From NCBI GenBank assembly GCA_017856985.1, contig JAFMEA010000003.1, positions 1 to 64,000 on the forward strand: 64,000 nt of DNA. The letters run 5' to 3'. This stretch comes from Planktomarina sp. Lineage in GTDB: Bacteria; Pseudomonadota; Alphaproteobacteria; Rhodobacterales; Rhodobacteraceae. This document shows positions 36,827 through 47,781 of the stretch, piece after piece; position 1 is the stretch's first letter, and each line of letters begins with the position of its first letter. The notes beneath the pieces were generated by a model. It searched no databases, was not told where the DNA came from, and worked only from the letters and a program-made list of their open reading frames with translations. A program made the position numbers and the translations under genes.

Positions 36827-37134
36827 ATTTTCAACAAACTTAAACAACTCAGCAACTAAGATAAAAATTTCCAGTATACTTCCCAGAAACCTGAATACGC
36901 ATGCGTAAAGCTTCAAATTTACATATTTCTGTAGATTTCAAAGATTTTTAGAAATTATTTTTTTTAGAATTTTCAATCCTAAGTAACATTTTCCTTGATT
37001 TTATTCATAATCGGATAATTGTGTAGTTATGGTATATGGAAAATCAATTGAACTTTAAACTTATCGATTGATATCAGGGAGCCATGCCACCGGCGAAATG
37101 TCCAGTGAGCGAATAAATATTAGGAGAACACGAC
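36827..37134. other. AT-rich intergenic region with the cspA leader
   Basis: About 308 bp without a gene between thrS and the cold-shock gene. It is strongly AT-rich with several A/T runs; the final 60 bp before the ATG are less so (AGGGAGCC, CCACCGGCG) and end in TTAGGAGAA, a good ribosome site. It probably holds the cspA promoter and a structured 5' leader, as cold-shock genes often have. No clear terminator for thrS was found. Confidence 0.5.
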
Positions 37135-37344
37135 ATGCCTCAGGGCACAGTAAAATGGTTCAACACTGCAAAAGGCTTTGGTTTCATAGAGCCAGAGGGC
37201 GGTGGCGACGACGTTTTTGTTCATATCTCAGCCGTTGAGGGCGCAGGTATGACTAGCTTAGCTGACAATCAAAAAGTCAATTATGAATTGATTGAGGGTC
37301 GCGACGGTCGCCAGATGGCCGGTGATTTAACCAGCGCAGACTAA
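37135..37344 (+). CDS. Cold-shock protein (CspA family)
   Basis: A 69-residue single cold-shock domain binding single-stranded nucleic acid. RNP1 [10 protein letters not shown] and RNP2 VFVHISAVE are intact, and the opening QGTVKWFN is diagnostic. AGGAG lies 8 nt before the ATG. The long AT-rich leader suggests control at the RNA level. Paralogues are common, so which member it is cannot be told. Confidence 0.96.
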   Translation: MPQGTVKWFNTAKGFGFIEPEGGGDDVFVHISAVEGAGMTSLADNQKVNYELIEGRDGRQMAGDLTSAD

Positions 37345-37440
37345 ATCCGCGCGAAATTTTGAGTAGACAGGATCTGCTTTATAGTGGGCAAAGCCCTCTA
37401 CCGAAAGATTTGACTTCTTAACACTCCCCAAAACAGCTGG

Positions 37441-38349
37441 CTATGGCTTTATCATGGAGTCGAATTCTCGCCATTCACCCTTGCTCATACCTGAGTTTTC
37501 TTGCGTCACCGTTTCACCAGCAAGGAGGCGGCGCACGCAATCAAGTGATTTTGCCGATAGAACCGCACCTCCCAAGCGATAATCTTCAAAGGCGCCATAA
37601 GCTGCCGGAACCCAGTCACGCACAAGGTCACAAATAGCATCCGCATAAACCCGTATCTCATATTGAGCATGTGCATCCGCTCTCAACCGGAGAAAATGAA
37701 ATAAATTATGTAAATCAACCTTCCAATACCACTGGGTATAGATATTTGCAGGTAAGTTCATGCGCGCAAGTTCCCGAGCTAGGCCATCTTGGCCTTCTTC
37801 AGAGATCATAGCCTCGTAATTATCGTAAGATCTATTACTATCCGCTTTCAGAATTTCCAATACGCGAGCAGCTTCTTCACCCTGGAGTACTCGACCTCGG
37901 CCCTGGTTGTTTACCACAGACTGTGCCGCCAAGGCTTCAGGCTCAGGTATATAAAACTCACGGTCCAGAATGGAATAGCGTGCAGAATATTCGTTAACAT
38001 TCGCAGTTCTGTGGCGGATCCATTGTCGCGCTACAAATACTGGTAATTTTACGTGCAGCTTTATTTCGCACATTTCAAAAGGCGTTGAATGCCAGTGTCG
38101 CATTAGGTAGCGGATTAACCCGGCATCATTTTGAACTGATTTGGTTCCTTTGCCATAACTCACTCGAGCAGCTTGGCATATGGCGGCGTCATCGCCCATA
38201 TAGTCAATTACTCGAACAAATCCATGGTCGAGAACGGGTTGCACATTGTAGAGGTGTTTTTCCATTCCAGCCGACACAGCCCTAAGGGTCGGTTGAGGAT
38301 TTGATCGCAGCTGATCAATTTCTTCTTGTTGTTGTGGCGTCAGCAGCAT
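37441..38349 (-). CDS. thyX: Flavin-dependent thymidylate synthase
   Basis: A 302-residue ThyX that makes dTMP from dUMP with FAD and methylene-tetrahydrofolate. The signature [15 protein letters not shown] is complete, and the C-terminal region has [17 protein letters not shown] lies 6 nt before the ATG; a GTG one codon earlier is the alternative. It diverges from the glyoxalase gene. Length is longer than compact ThyX (about 220-250) because of an N-terminal extension, usual in alphaproteobacteria. Confidence 0.96.
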   Translation of the reverse strand: MLLTPQQQEEIDQLRSNPQPTLRAVSAGMEKHLYNVQPVLDHGFVRVIDYMGDDAAICQAARVSYGKGTKSVQNDAGLIRYLMRHWHSTPFEMCEIKLHVKLPVFVARQWIRHRTANVNEYSARYSILDREFYIPEPEALAAQSVVNNQGRGRVLQGEEAARVLEILKADSNRSYDNYEAMISEEGQDGLARELARMNLPANIYTQWYWKVDLHNLFHFLRLRADAHAQYEIRVYADAICDLVRDWVPAAYGAFEDYRLGGAVLSAKSLDCVRRLLAGETVTQENSGMSKGEWREFDSMIKP

Positions 38350-38445
38350 CACTATCTCCTTAGTTTATAGAAACTGGAATGATTCTCCTGATACTATATA
38401 TGGAGTAATACAAAGGATGAACCTACAACATAAAGGTAAATGCAA

Positions 38446-38868
38446 ATGAAATATCTACATACAATGGTACGAGTAGCCGACCTAGACGCATCTATTTCTT
38501 TTTTTTCAATTTTAGGAATGGAGGTGACCCGCCGCTACGAAAACGAAGGCGGACGATTTACCTTAGTTTTTATGGCACCACCGGGACAACACGAATGTCC
38601 AATTGAACTAACCTATAACTGGGACGGTGATGATGGTCTGCCATCTGACAGCCGCCACTTCGGACACCTCGCCTATGAAGTAGAAGATATTTATGCCACT
38701 TGCCAACACCTTATCGATAACGGAATTGTTATAAGCAGGCCACCACGAGATGGCCACATGGCTTTTGTAAGAAGTCCCGACAACATTTCAATTGAACTCC
38801 TCCAGGTTGGGGATAGCCTTCCCATTTCAGAGCCTTGGACATCTATGGATAACATCGGTCATTGGTGA
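38446..38868 (+). CDS. gloA: Lactoylglutathione lyase (glyoxalase I)
   Basis: A 140-residue VOC-fold enzyme that turns the methylglyoxal-glutathione adduct into lactoylglutathione. The four metal ligands are visible as His5 (LHTMVRV), Glu54 (PIELTYN), His74 (FGHLAYEV) and Glu117 (ISIELLQ), giving the Ni/Co-type single-domain enzyme. The second of two nearby ATGs was chosen because AAGG is 9 nt ahead. Divergent from thyX. Confidence 0.93.
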   Translation: MKYLHTMVRVADLDASISFFSILGMEVTRRYENEGGRFTLVFMAPPGQHECPIELTYNWDGDDGLPSDSRHFGHLAYEVEDIYATCQHLIDNGIVISRPPRDGHMAFVRSPDNISIELLQVGDSLPISEPWTSMDNIGHW

Positions 38869-38931
38869 ATTTCTTTTAAGTTAAATTATATAAACTTTAT
38901 TTAGAACATCTGAGTTTCAGACAGTTAAAAT

Positions 38932-39198
38932 TTAGTCTTGCAAGGTCCCCAGATTCTCCAAAATCTCATTGATCAAGTAAGAAAACTTCTGAGGCGGTTT
39001 CGCGGTGCCTGTCACCCAAGAATAAAGGTCGTGATCATTTTCTAAAGTAAGCAAATCATAGTTGGATAGCTGGTCCAAAGTCATACCTTCCAAGCGGTTG
39101 CTCGCAAAATGGCTTAAAATTATATCCATCTCTTTAATACCACGCCTCATTGAGCGCATTTTTAATCGTTTTATCTTGTGCAGCCGCTCTTCGCTCAT
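38932..39198 (-). CDS. sdhE: Succinate dehydrogenase flavinylation factor SdhE
   Basis: An 88-residue SdhE/YgfY protein that helps attach FAD to the succinate dehydrogenase flavoprotein. The family motif is MRSMRRGIKEMDIILSHFA (RGxxE core) with LENDHDLYSWVTG later. Its start overlaps the end of an XRE regulator gene by 4 nt. The recG/mfd neighbours common for sdhE in Rhodobacterales, as I recall, are absent. Confidence 0.92.
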   Translation of the reverse strand: MSEERLHKIKRLKMRSMRRGIKEMDIILSHFASNRLEGMTLDQLSNYDLLTLENDHDLYSWVTGTAKPPQKFSYLINEILENLGTLQD

Positions 39199-39590
39199 TT
39201 CTGTGCCAGTCTCAACTGCTTTTCCAACCGGCTTAGACGGTCAGCAGTTTGGTTCATTTGAGTTTTAATGGAGCGCATTTCTAACAAAATAATACTTATG
39301 TCATTCTGGACTGGCTCCTGAATTGGTTCATCTGGACCAATACCCTGTCCGCTTAACAGCCAGGGCAGGGAGACATTCAACATACCAGATAACATCTGGA
39401 GTTTATTTGCACGCGGTTCCGATCTATCTTCCTCCCAAGCTTGAAGGGTTGCCAGCTTAATACCTAGTCGACGTGATAATTGTCCTTGGGTCATGTTGGA
39501 ATTTTCTCTCGCACCTACTACTCTATCACCAAAGGTAGCGGCATCAGGGCCAAACCAGTCAAAGTCCTCATTATTAACTTTTTCTGCCAT
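39195..39590 (-). CDS. XRE-type helix-turn-helix regulator with C-terminal coiled coil
   Basis: A 131-residue protein. Residues about 19-75 form a Cro/C1-type helix-turn-helix (MTQGQLSRRLGIKLATLQAWEED split after GIK); residues about 95-128 form a heptad-rich coiled coil (ILLEMRSIKTQMNQTADRL). No ligand or peptidase domain is seen. It is translated with sdhE through an ATGA overlap and diverges from the aminotransferase gene across about 90 bp. The target is unknown; autoregulation is likely but not shown. Confidence 0.85.
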   Translation of the reverse strand: MAEKVNNEDFDWFGPDAATFGDRVVGARENSNMTQGQLSRRLGIKLATLQAWEEDRSEPRANKLQMLSGMLNVSLPWLLSGQGIGPDEPIQEPVQNDISIILLEMRSIKTQMNQTADRLSRLEKQLRLAQK

Positions 39591-39654
39591 AGGGCACCCC
39601 TTCTCTATTAGTTATACTTGCAGCTGTTTGGCCAGAGTTCTAAGACATTAGTAG

Positions 39655-40881
<1,227 letters not shown>

Positions 40882-40976
40882 ATTTTGCTGAAAAATTCCT
40901 CTTTGTTTTACGTTTTATGTCATACGTTATTTTTGGTGTAAATTTTAAGCCAAATTTTTTAAGTAGCTAAATAGTT

Positions 40977-42344
40977 TTAAACCAAATACGGCTCCACTCG
41001 ATCACTCCGGGTCAGCAAGTTGAAACGCGACCAAAGTAGTAATGCTACTATGGCGAGGCCAACTACCAAGCCAAGCCAAATACCAATCCCTCTAAAATCA
41101 AAGACAAAACCTAAGATATAGCTAATAGGGATACCAATCAACCAATAGGATATTACCGTAATCACCATAGGAACGCGAGTATCTTGCAAACCTCGAAGTA
41201 AACTTAAAGCCATAACCTGCGCGGCATCAACAAACTGAAACATGGCAGCTAATATCAGAAGTGTTGTTCCAATGCGCAATATTTCTGGTCTCAAGGGATC
41301 TCGTAGTTCTATAAACGCACCAATCAGCATGTGAGGCGTTACCAAAAAGAAAAATATAGCCATTACCGCTGCGATCGATGATAGTCCCATCGCTACACCA
41401 GCGGTACGTCGTACAGAAATCCAATCTTTTCGCGCAAAAGCTTTGCCAACCCTCACTGTTCCAGCCTGTGATAAACCCATATGTACCATAAAACTCATGG
41501 CCGCTAATTGGAGCACGATGCCATGGGCAGCCAATTCTAATTTCCCTAACCAACCCATCATAAAAGCTGACGCAGCAAACAACCCACTTTCCGCTAAAGC
41601 AGAAGCCGATATTGGTATTGCTAGTCTACAAACAGCTAGTGTGGCTACTCGGTCAAACCGCCAAAACCGAGTGAACATTTTTTGTTCTTCAAAATACATT
41701 TGAATGTAAATTACAAAGCCTATCAGCGCTAGGCTCATTGCAATCACCGAGGCGATTGCAGCTCCCTGTAAACCTAATTCTGGCAGACCCCAGGAACCAA
41801 ATATTAAGCCATAGTTAACAAAGACATTAATGATCAAAATACCAACAGCCAACCATAACACTATCCCAGTATGCTCAAGTGCGGACAAGTAACTCCGCAA
41901 AACTAGCCCCCAGATTGCAGGCCAAAGGCCAAACCCCGCGATACGAAGATAATCTTGCGCACCCTTTGCAACTTCCGGATCTTGTCCCATTGCCTCTAAA
42001 ATAGGCAAAGAGAACCACATTGGCAGAAATAGTATTGCAGCCACAACCGTCGAGAGCCATAGCCCCATGCGTGTTGCTCGTCGCGCACTCTGTGGATCAC
42101 CTTCCGCAGTGGATTTCGCCACCATAGGTAGGACGGCATAAGCAAAACCAGAGATAGCTATGTAAGCAACAAATAGAACCTGCGAACCAAGGGTAACCTG
42201 TGCTAATGCTAAAACTGAATACCAACCGAGCATCAGAGTATCAGTTGTATGGACAGCAAATTGTGCAACTTGGCTGCCTACGAGGGGCAGACCAAGAATA
42301 AGGAGTGACCGTGCCTCCTTTTTAATAGTATTTAATTGCCCCAC
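40977..42344 (-). CDS. MATE-family multidrug/sodium antiporter (NorM-like)
   Basis: A 455-residue exporter with twelve predicted membrane segments in two MatE halves. LGLPLVGSQVAQFAVHTTDT opens the first half and the second half starts near AVCRLAIPISASALAESG. No signal peptide or extra domain. It converges with the aminotransferase gene and diverges from parE. Confidence 0.93.
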   Translation of the reverse strand: MGQLNTIKKEARSLLILGLPLVGSQVAQFAVHTTDTLMLGWYSVLALAQVTLGSQVLFVAYIAISGFAYAVLPMVAKSTAEGDPQSARRATRMGLWLSTVVAAILFLPMWFSLPILEAMGQDPEVAKGAQDYLRIAGFGLWPAIWGLVLRSYLSALEHTGIVLWLAVGILIINVFVNYGLIFGSWGLPELGLQGAAIASVIAMSLALIGFVIYIQMYFEEQKMFTRFWRFDRVATLAVCRLAIPISASALAESGLFAASAFMMGWLGKLELAAHGIVLQLAAMSFMVHMGLSQAGTVRVGKAFARKDWISVRRTAGVAMGLSSIAAVMAIFFFLVTPHMLIGAFIELRDPLRPEILRIGTTLLILAAMFQFVDAAQVMALSLLRGLQDTRVPMVITVISYWLIGIPISYILGFVFDFRGIGIWLGLVVGLAIVALLLWSRFNLLTRSDRVEPYLV

Positions 42345-42515
42345 AAACGTGGTTTTACTCGGTCATTTAGCGCATGACCAGAGATAAATAAAAAATTAAA
42401 ATTCTTAATCTGTTAATTGGGTTGGCTATATATTATTACCCAACATGTAGCGTAACCCTTTTCTTAGGGTACAATTTCTGCCATGGATGTCTTTAATCAA
42501 TGAAAGAGCAACCAA

Positions 42516-44474
42516 ATGGCGAGTGATCTATTATCTGCAGCCCGTGATGACACTTATGACGCATCCTCCATCGAGGTACTAGAAGGTCTGGAACCCGTAC
42601 GTAAACGCCCAGGGATGTACATTGGTGGGACTGACGAACGCGCACTTCACCACCTGGTCGCAGAAGTTCTCGACAATTCAATGGACGAGGCTGTAGCTGG
42701 GCATGCTAATCGGATCGAGGTAGAGCTTCTTGCGGATTATTCAGTTATGATCCGCGATAATGGTCGTGGTATTCCAGTTGACCCCCACCCGAAATTTCCA
42801 GACAAATCTGCACTCGAGGTTATCCTTTGCACCTTACACTCGGGTGGTAAGTTTTCCGGTAAGGCCTATCAAACATCTGGCGGATTACATGGGGTTGGAG
42901 CATCAGTTGTAAATGCGCTCTCTGATACAATGGTCGTTGAAGTTGCGCGAAATCGTGAACTATATGAACAGCGTTTTTCTCGTGGGGTGCCTCTAGCTCC
43001 CCTTACAAAAATTGGGGCCGCACCAAATAGACGAGGTACTACGGTAACGTTCCACGCAGATGCCGAGATTTTTGGTAAACACAAATTCAAGCCAGCCCGT
43101 TTGTTTAATTCCATTCGTTCAAAAGCCTATCTCTTCTCAGGTGTTGAAATTCGCTGGAAGAGCCAAATTGACGATGGGGAAACTCCAATGGAGGCCACAT
43201 TTCATTTTCCCGGTGGACTGGCCGACTATTTGAATGAAACCCTAGGGAAATCTAGTACGTATGCTGATTCACCTTTTTCTGGCACTGTTGATTTTAACGA
43301 AAGATTTAATACACCAGGCAAAGTAGAGTGGGCAATTAATTGGACGCCGTCACGTGATGGTTTTATTCAATCATATTGCAACACCGTACCAACACCAGAA
43401 GGTGGTACCCACGAGAGTGGGTTTTGGGCTGCTGTGCTGAAAGGAATTAAAGCCTATGGTGAGCTAGTCAACAACCGCAAGGCATCTCAGATCACCCGCG
43501 ATGATCTTAGTACAGGGGGATGCGCCTTAGTCTCGTGTTTTATAAGTGAACCAGAATTTGTTGGCCAAACAAAAGACCGCTTAGCCACCGTAGACGCCCA
43601 GCGCTTGGTTGAAAATGCAGTGCGTGATCGCTTCGACAATTGGCTAGCCGCAGATACGAAAGCTGCTGGGGCAATCCTAGATTTTGTCGTGCTGCGCGCT
43701 GAAGAACGTCTAAGACGCCGTCAAGAAAAAGAAACACAGCGGAAATCTGCAACCAAGAAGCTCCGCTTACCTGGTAAACTGACAGATTGCACCTCCAAAA
43801 CGCGCAAAGGCACCGAGTTATTTATAGTAGAGGGCGACAGTGCCGGTGGCTCCGGTAAAGGTGCGCGCAACCGTGTTAATCAGGCTTTGTTGCCATTAAA
43901 AGGCAAAATACTGAATGTTTTAGGCGCTGCCTCAAATAAACTAAGTTCTAATGCAGAAATTAGCGATCTTTGCGAAGCATTAGGGGTTGGTGTCGGGAGC
44001 AAGTTCAACATTGACGATCTGCGATACGACAAAATTATTATTATGACCGACGCCGATGTCGACGGGGCACATATTGCAAGTCTCCTAATGACATTCTTTT
44101 TTTCTCAAATGCGACCGCTAATTGATAACGGGCATTTATATTTAGCATGCCCCCCTCTATTTCGGCTCACCCAGGGACCAAAACGAGTGTATTGTCTTGA
44201 TGAAACCGAAAAAGATAGTTGGTTGGAAAAGGGTATCGGCGGCAAAGGTAAGATTGACGTCAGCCGGTTCAAGGGGTTGGGTGAAATGGATGCAAAAGAT
44301 CTAAAAGAAACAACAATGGATCCAGCTACCCGTAAACTTATACGCGTAACTATCGATGAAGATATCCCTGGAGAAACGGGTGATTTGATTGAGCGTTTAA
44401 TGGGAAAAAAACCAGAAAAGCGCTTTGAGTACATCCAAGAAAATGCAAGGTTCGTTGAAGAATTAGATGTCTAA
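42516..44474 (+). CDS. parE: DNA topoisomerase IV subunit B
   Basis: A 652-residue GHKL ATPase/TOPRIM subunit. RKRPGMYIGGTDERALHHL, DNSMDEAVAG, RDNGRGIPVD and SGGLHGVGASVVNAL form the ATP site; FIVEGDSAGGSG (written from LFIVEGDSAGGS) and MTDADVDGAHI form the TOPRIM metal site. Length and the short C-terminal part fit ParE better than GyrB. With ParC, not seen here, it separates linked daughter chromosomes. Confidence 0.95.
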   Translation: MASDLLSAARDDTYDASSIEVLEGLEPVRKRPGMYIGGTDERALHHLVAEVLDNSMDEAVAGHANRIEVELLADYSVMIRDNGRGIPVDPHPKFPDKSALEVILCTLHSGGKFSGKAYQTSGGLHGVGASVVNALSDTMVVEVARNRELYEQRFSRGVPLAPLTKIGAAPNRRGTTVTFHADAEIFGKHKFKPARLFNSIRSKAYLFSGVEIRWKSQIDDGETPMEATFHFPGGLADYLNETLGKSSTYADSPFSGTVDFNERFNTPGKVEWAINWTPSRDGFIQSYCNTVPTPEGGTHESGFWAAVLKGIKAYGELVNNRKASQITRDDLSTGGCALVSCFISEPEFVGQTKDRLATVDAQRLVENAVRDRFDNWLAADTKAAGAILDFVVLRAEERLRRRQEKETQRKSATKKLRLPGKLTDCTSKTRKGTELFIVEGDSAGGSGKGARNRVNQALLPLKGKILNVLGAASNKLSSNAEISDLCEALGVGVGSKFNIDDLRYDKIIIMTDADVDGAHIASLLMTFFFSQMRPLIDNGHLYLACPPLFRLTQGPKRVYCLDETEKDSWLEKGIGGKGKIDVSRFKGLGEMDAKDLKETTMDPATRKLIRVTIDEDIPGETGDLIERLMGKKPEKRFEYIQENARFVEELDV

Positions 44475-44482
44475 TAGATTGG

Positions 44483-44509
44483 CGCCAAATAGCCATTATG
44501 GGCTAGGCG
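44483..44509. terminator. Hairpin between convergent parE and Ldh-family genes
   Basis: CGCC-AAA-TAGCC / GGCTA-GGCG, a nine-pair stem with a three-base bulge and loop ATTATG, begins 8 nt after the parE stop. There is no strong T-run on either side, so it may be a weak terminator or an RNA end-protecting fold. Confidence 0.35.
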
Positions 44510-44573
44510 GCCGGTAAGAAGTTTAGTTCCAAATGGTGGCTAGTGTAGTTTTAACTCAGAAGGCATGATCCGT

Positions 44574-45563
44574 TCAGCCTGGACCATTTCCGAGCAAGAC
44601 TACGGATTGCCAAAGTTTTTCGGATACAGTAATTTTATCCATTGGAACTCGCTGAGCACCCGGCAGGCGAGCTCCTTTCTGTAATTCAACAGCATCAGAC
44701 AGGCGGGCTAAGCGAGCGCCGAAGTCTGAATGGTGAGTTTCAGGATCAATAATAAAATAAAATTGACCGAGACCATGCGGTTCACCTTCCGTCAATTTCA
44801 ACCCATTAACGTCCATTGAGTTTACTGACCCAGTTATTCCTGCTGCCAAAATTTCAACCAAAACTCCAAGGCCCCAACCTTTATAATCCCCAGCAGATAC
44901 GAGGGAGCCCAATAAAGCAGACTCAGGATCTGTTGTGGGTATACCTTCAGAGTCAACAGCCCAGCCAAGAGGAATTTTTTCACCAGCTGCCTTAGCCATT
45001 GTAATTTTTCCAAGTGCTACAGCAGACGTAGAAAAATCAAAATGAACCGACAAACCACCCTGTCCATCTGGGACTGACATGGCCACTGGATTGGTACCAA
45101 TAACTTTTTTATTCCCACCAGGTGGTGCAACAATAGCGCTCGCATTAGTAAAGCCTATTGCTAACAGTCCTGCCGTCGCGAATTGGCTGGTAAAATATCC
45201 AAGTGACGTGCAAGTGTGGGAGTGTGCAACCGAAAGCGAAGCTGTCCCGTTTGTCTGGGCGGCCTTGATAGCCTCCGGCAAGGCGCACTCAAACGCTGCC
45301 TGAGCAAAGCCATATTTGGCATCTACTAGAATTGAGCCTGGTCGAGGTATTGAAACTTGGGGATCAATCGTACCGTTCACCCGCCCAGATTCTAACTGCA
45401 AGCAATAACTTTCAAGATAGTAGAGGCCACAAATTATATTTCCGTAAGACTCAGAGTTAGCAATAGCCAGAGCCACAGACTTGGCTATCCACTCTTTGGC
45501 TCCATGAGCTCGGAGGGCTTTTTCGCTAATGTCTTTGATCTCTGAAACTGTCACAAATGGCAT
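44574..45563 (-). CDS. Ldh-family NAD(P)-dependent oxidoreductase (malate/L-lactate dehydrogenase type 2)
   Basis: A 329-residue enzyme of the non-Rossmann Ldh_2 family (relatives: malate, 2,3-diketogulonate, ureidoglycolate and delta-1-piperideine-2-carboxylate reductases). VAHSHTCTSLGYFT, VIGTNPVAMSVP and FDFSTSAVALGKI are family motifs. Which keto- or imino-acid it uses cannot be told. It converges with parE; lolD follows in the direction of transcription. Confidence 0.87.
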   Translation of the reverse strand: MPFVTVSEIKDISEKALRAHGAKEWIAKSVALAIANSESYGNIICGLYYLESYCLQLESGRVNGTIDPQVSIPRPGSILVDAKYGFAQAAFECALPEAIKAAQTNGTASLSVAHSHTCTSLGYFTSQFATAGLLAIGFTNASAIVAPPGGNKKVIGTNPVAMSVPDGQGGLSVHFDFSTSAVALGKITMAKAAGEKIPLGWAVDSEGIPTTDPESALLGSLVSAGDYKGWGLGVLVEILAAGITGSVNSMDVNGLKLTEGEPHGLGQFYFIIDPETHHSDFGARLARLSDAVELQKGARLPGAQRVPMDKITVSEKLWQSVVLLGNGPG

Positions 45564-45630
45564 TTAATTTTCCTACATAAAAAAACTAAACTAAATTAAA
45601 AACGAATTCTCAAAATAATTCAGTTGTACG

Positions 45631-46308
45631 TTAAGTGATTTTTCCTTTGCCGAGCACGACATGTCGATCCATTCGAGAAGCCAAATCTAAATTATGGGTA
45701 GCAATTAAGGCAGACATACCAGTGGATTTAACTAACTCCATCAAAATTCCAAATACATGGTCCGATGTTTCTGGATCCAAATTTCCAGTAGGTTCGTCAG
45801 CTAAAAGTAGCTTTGGCCCGTTGGCTAAAGCTCGGCAAAATGCAACCCTCTGTTGCTCTCCACCAGACAACTCGCCTGGCCGATGATGCTCACGTTCTGC
45901 AAGGCCAACCTGATCCAGTAGCTCCAACGCACGGCGGCGAGTATCTGAGGTGCGTTTTCCCATAGCCTGCTGAGGAAGCATGATATTTTCTGCAGCAGTA
46001 AACTCAGGTAAGAGGTGATGAAATTGATACACAAACCCAATTGTCGTGCGACGCATGTCAGTCCGCAGCTTATCGCCCGCGTGGGCCATACTTTGACCCA
46101 TAACATCTAATCTGCCTTCGTCTGGTGAATCAAGGAGGCCAGCTATGTGCAGCAAAGTAGACTTTCCAGCACCCGACGGAGCTACAAGTGAGACCACCTG
46201 CCCCGAACTAATTTGCAGAGAACAGCTCTGTAAAACAGTGACTTCATTAGGTTTGCCAATATTATAGGCCTTACTTATACCCTCAAGATTCAGCACTTGA
46301 TCACTCAT
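45631..46308 (-). CDS. lolD: Lipoprotein-releasing ABC transporter ATPase
   Basis: A 225-residue ATPase with Walker A APSGAGKST, Q-loop FVYQFHHLLPEFTA, signature LSGGEQQRVAFCRAL and Walker B LLADEPTGNLDPE, the LolD pattern. It drives release of mature lipoproteins to the LolA carrier. Its start overlaps the LolC stop by 8 nt, consistent with one operon. Confidence 0.95.
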   Translation of the reverse strand: MSDQVLNLEGISKAYNIGKPNEVTVLQSCSLQISSGQVVSLVAPSGAGKSTLLHIAGLLDSPDEGRLDVMGQSMAHAGDKLRTDMRRTTIGFVYQFHHLLPEFTAAENIMLPQQAMGKRTSDTRRRALELLDQVGLAEREHHRPGELSGGEQQRVAFCRALANGPKLLLADEPTGNLDPETSDHVFGILMELVKSTGMSALIATHNLDLASRMDRHVVLGKGKIT

Positions 46309-47587
46309 TTCGTAGAGCCTCAACTGGGTTCATGCGTGCGGCACGGCGAGCAGGGAATATGGTAATTATAAATGACAAAGACAGTGAAATCCCTGCCGCT
46401 TTACAAACATCTACCCCGCGCAACTCCGACGGTAGGTGGTATATTCCGCGAATGGATGGATCCCAAACCTCTCCTCCAGATATGTAATTAACAAGGCTAA
46501 ATATCTCATCTATATTTATTACAAACAACACACCAAAAAATATGCCTAGCAGAGTTCCTACAAGACCGATACTCGCGCCACAAAGGAAAAAGATTCGAAG
46601 AACAGAACCACTCGTCAATCCCATAGTTCTTAGAATTCCAATATCTTTCCCCTTATTTTTTACAAGCATAATGAGGCCCGATATAATGTTCATTGTGGAC
46701 AACAGGATTAATACAATCATTATTACCAACATCACATTATCTTCAATAGCCAAGGCGCGTAAAAAGCCACCTGCGTGATCCCTCCAAGTTTCTAAAATTA
46801 CGTTTTCAGGGACCGCCATCTTCAAAGTTGGCTTAAAATTTTCAACAAATTCTGGGTCATCGATAAAAACTTCAATTTCATCTGCAAGACCTTCTCGATC
46901 GAAAAAGCTTTGCGCATAACCGAAGGGCATATATACACGAGTTTTGTCAATTTCATAATGACCAGCTCGAAATATATAAGCCACAGTAAACGATTTTACC
47001 CTTGGACTAGTGCCAAAAGCGGTCCGGATCCCATTGGGGGAAATGAACTTAATCCTGTCTCCAACAACTAAGCGCAGAGATTTTGCGACGCCCGCACCGA
47101 TCGCAACACCATCTGGAAAATCTTCGATATTACCTTTACTATCGTCAGAAGTGGCAATGTTAGGAATAGATTTAAGGTTGGCTAAACTGATCCCATAAAT
47201 GACAACGCCTGTATTAAAATTAGCCGAGTTAGCCATAACTTGGTTTCTAATTATGGGAGCCGCACGTTTTACACCTGGAACGGCAGCTATTCGTTCTGCC
47301 AATAAGTCATACTCTTTTATCACATAATCTATTTTATTATCGTTTTTAGGATCAAAGCTATACTCAAAAACCGTCATATGCGCATTCGCACCAAGGATAG
47401 CATCAACAAACTCTGTCCTAAACCCACTGCGCACTGCCAGCACAATGATCAATGCGGCGACAGCTAAAGCAATGCCAATCAAACTTATCAACGTCATTAC
47501 ACTGACGCCACCATCTGCGCGTTTAGCGCGCAGATAGCGCCAAGCAATCAAAAACTCAAATCTAGAAAATGGGTGTGAGCCTCTCAT
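46301..47587 (-). CDS. lolC: Lipoprotein-releasing ABC transporter permease LolC/E
   Basis: A 428-residue permease with an N-terminal membrane segment, a large periplasmic MacB-like domain and a three-segment FtsX-type core. FEFLIAWRYLRAKR opens it; LRTMGLTSGSVLRIFFLCGA and ARRAARMNPVEALRNE are typical. Alphaproteobacteria often use one such protein in place of separate LolC and LolE. GGGGGA lies 9 nt before the ATG. Immediately upstream of lolD. Confidence 0.94.
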   Translation of the reverse strand: MRGSHPFSRFEFLIAWRYLRAKRADGGVSVMTLISLIGIALAVAALIIVLAVRSGFRTEFVDAILGANAHMTVFEYSFDPKNDNKIDYVIKEYDLLAERIAAVPGVKRAAPIIRNQVMANSANFNTGVVIYGISLANLKSIPNIATSDDSKGNIEDFPDGVAIGAGVAKSLRLVVGDRIKFISPNGIRTAFGTSPRVKSFTVAYIFRAGHYEIDKTRVYMPFGYAQSFFDREGLADEIEVFIDDPEFVENFKPTLKMAVPENVILETWRDHAGGFLRALAIEDNVMLVIMIVLILLSTMNIISGLIMLVKNKGKDIGILRTMGLTSGSVLRIFFLCGASIGLVGTLLGIFFGVLFVINIDEIFSLVNYISGGEVWDPSIRGIYHLPSELRGVDVCKAAGISLSLSFIITIFPARRAARMNPVEALRNE

Positions 47588-47781
47588 TAAGAAATTCCCC
47601 CAGGATCAATTTGGACAAAAGAAGATTTAGTTAAATTATTATGCTGGGACAGCAAAAATAAAATAAAATTTCTGAAATACCTCATTGTAGTAAAAGCCTT
47701 TATATCGATTAACAAATACCGGCATTCGAATTGAACTTTATTAATATTTAGCAAGCCAGTACGAAACAGATCCACAGCTGG

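Noticed and set aside
42421..42480. Inverted repeats TTGGGT/ACCCAA and ACCC/GGGT in the parE leader as an operator
   Set aside because: The arms are short and separated differently, with no known regulator matching them; too weak to call.
47587..47775. A 62-codon minus-strand frame that exactly fills the proS-lolC gap and ends in a TAATG overlap with lolC
   Set aside because: The GTG start has no ribosome site, the composition looks like translated AT-rich spacer, and lolC has its own good ribosome site; I would reconsider if the frame is conserved.
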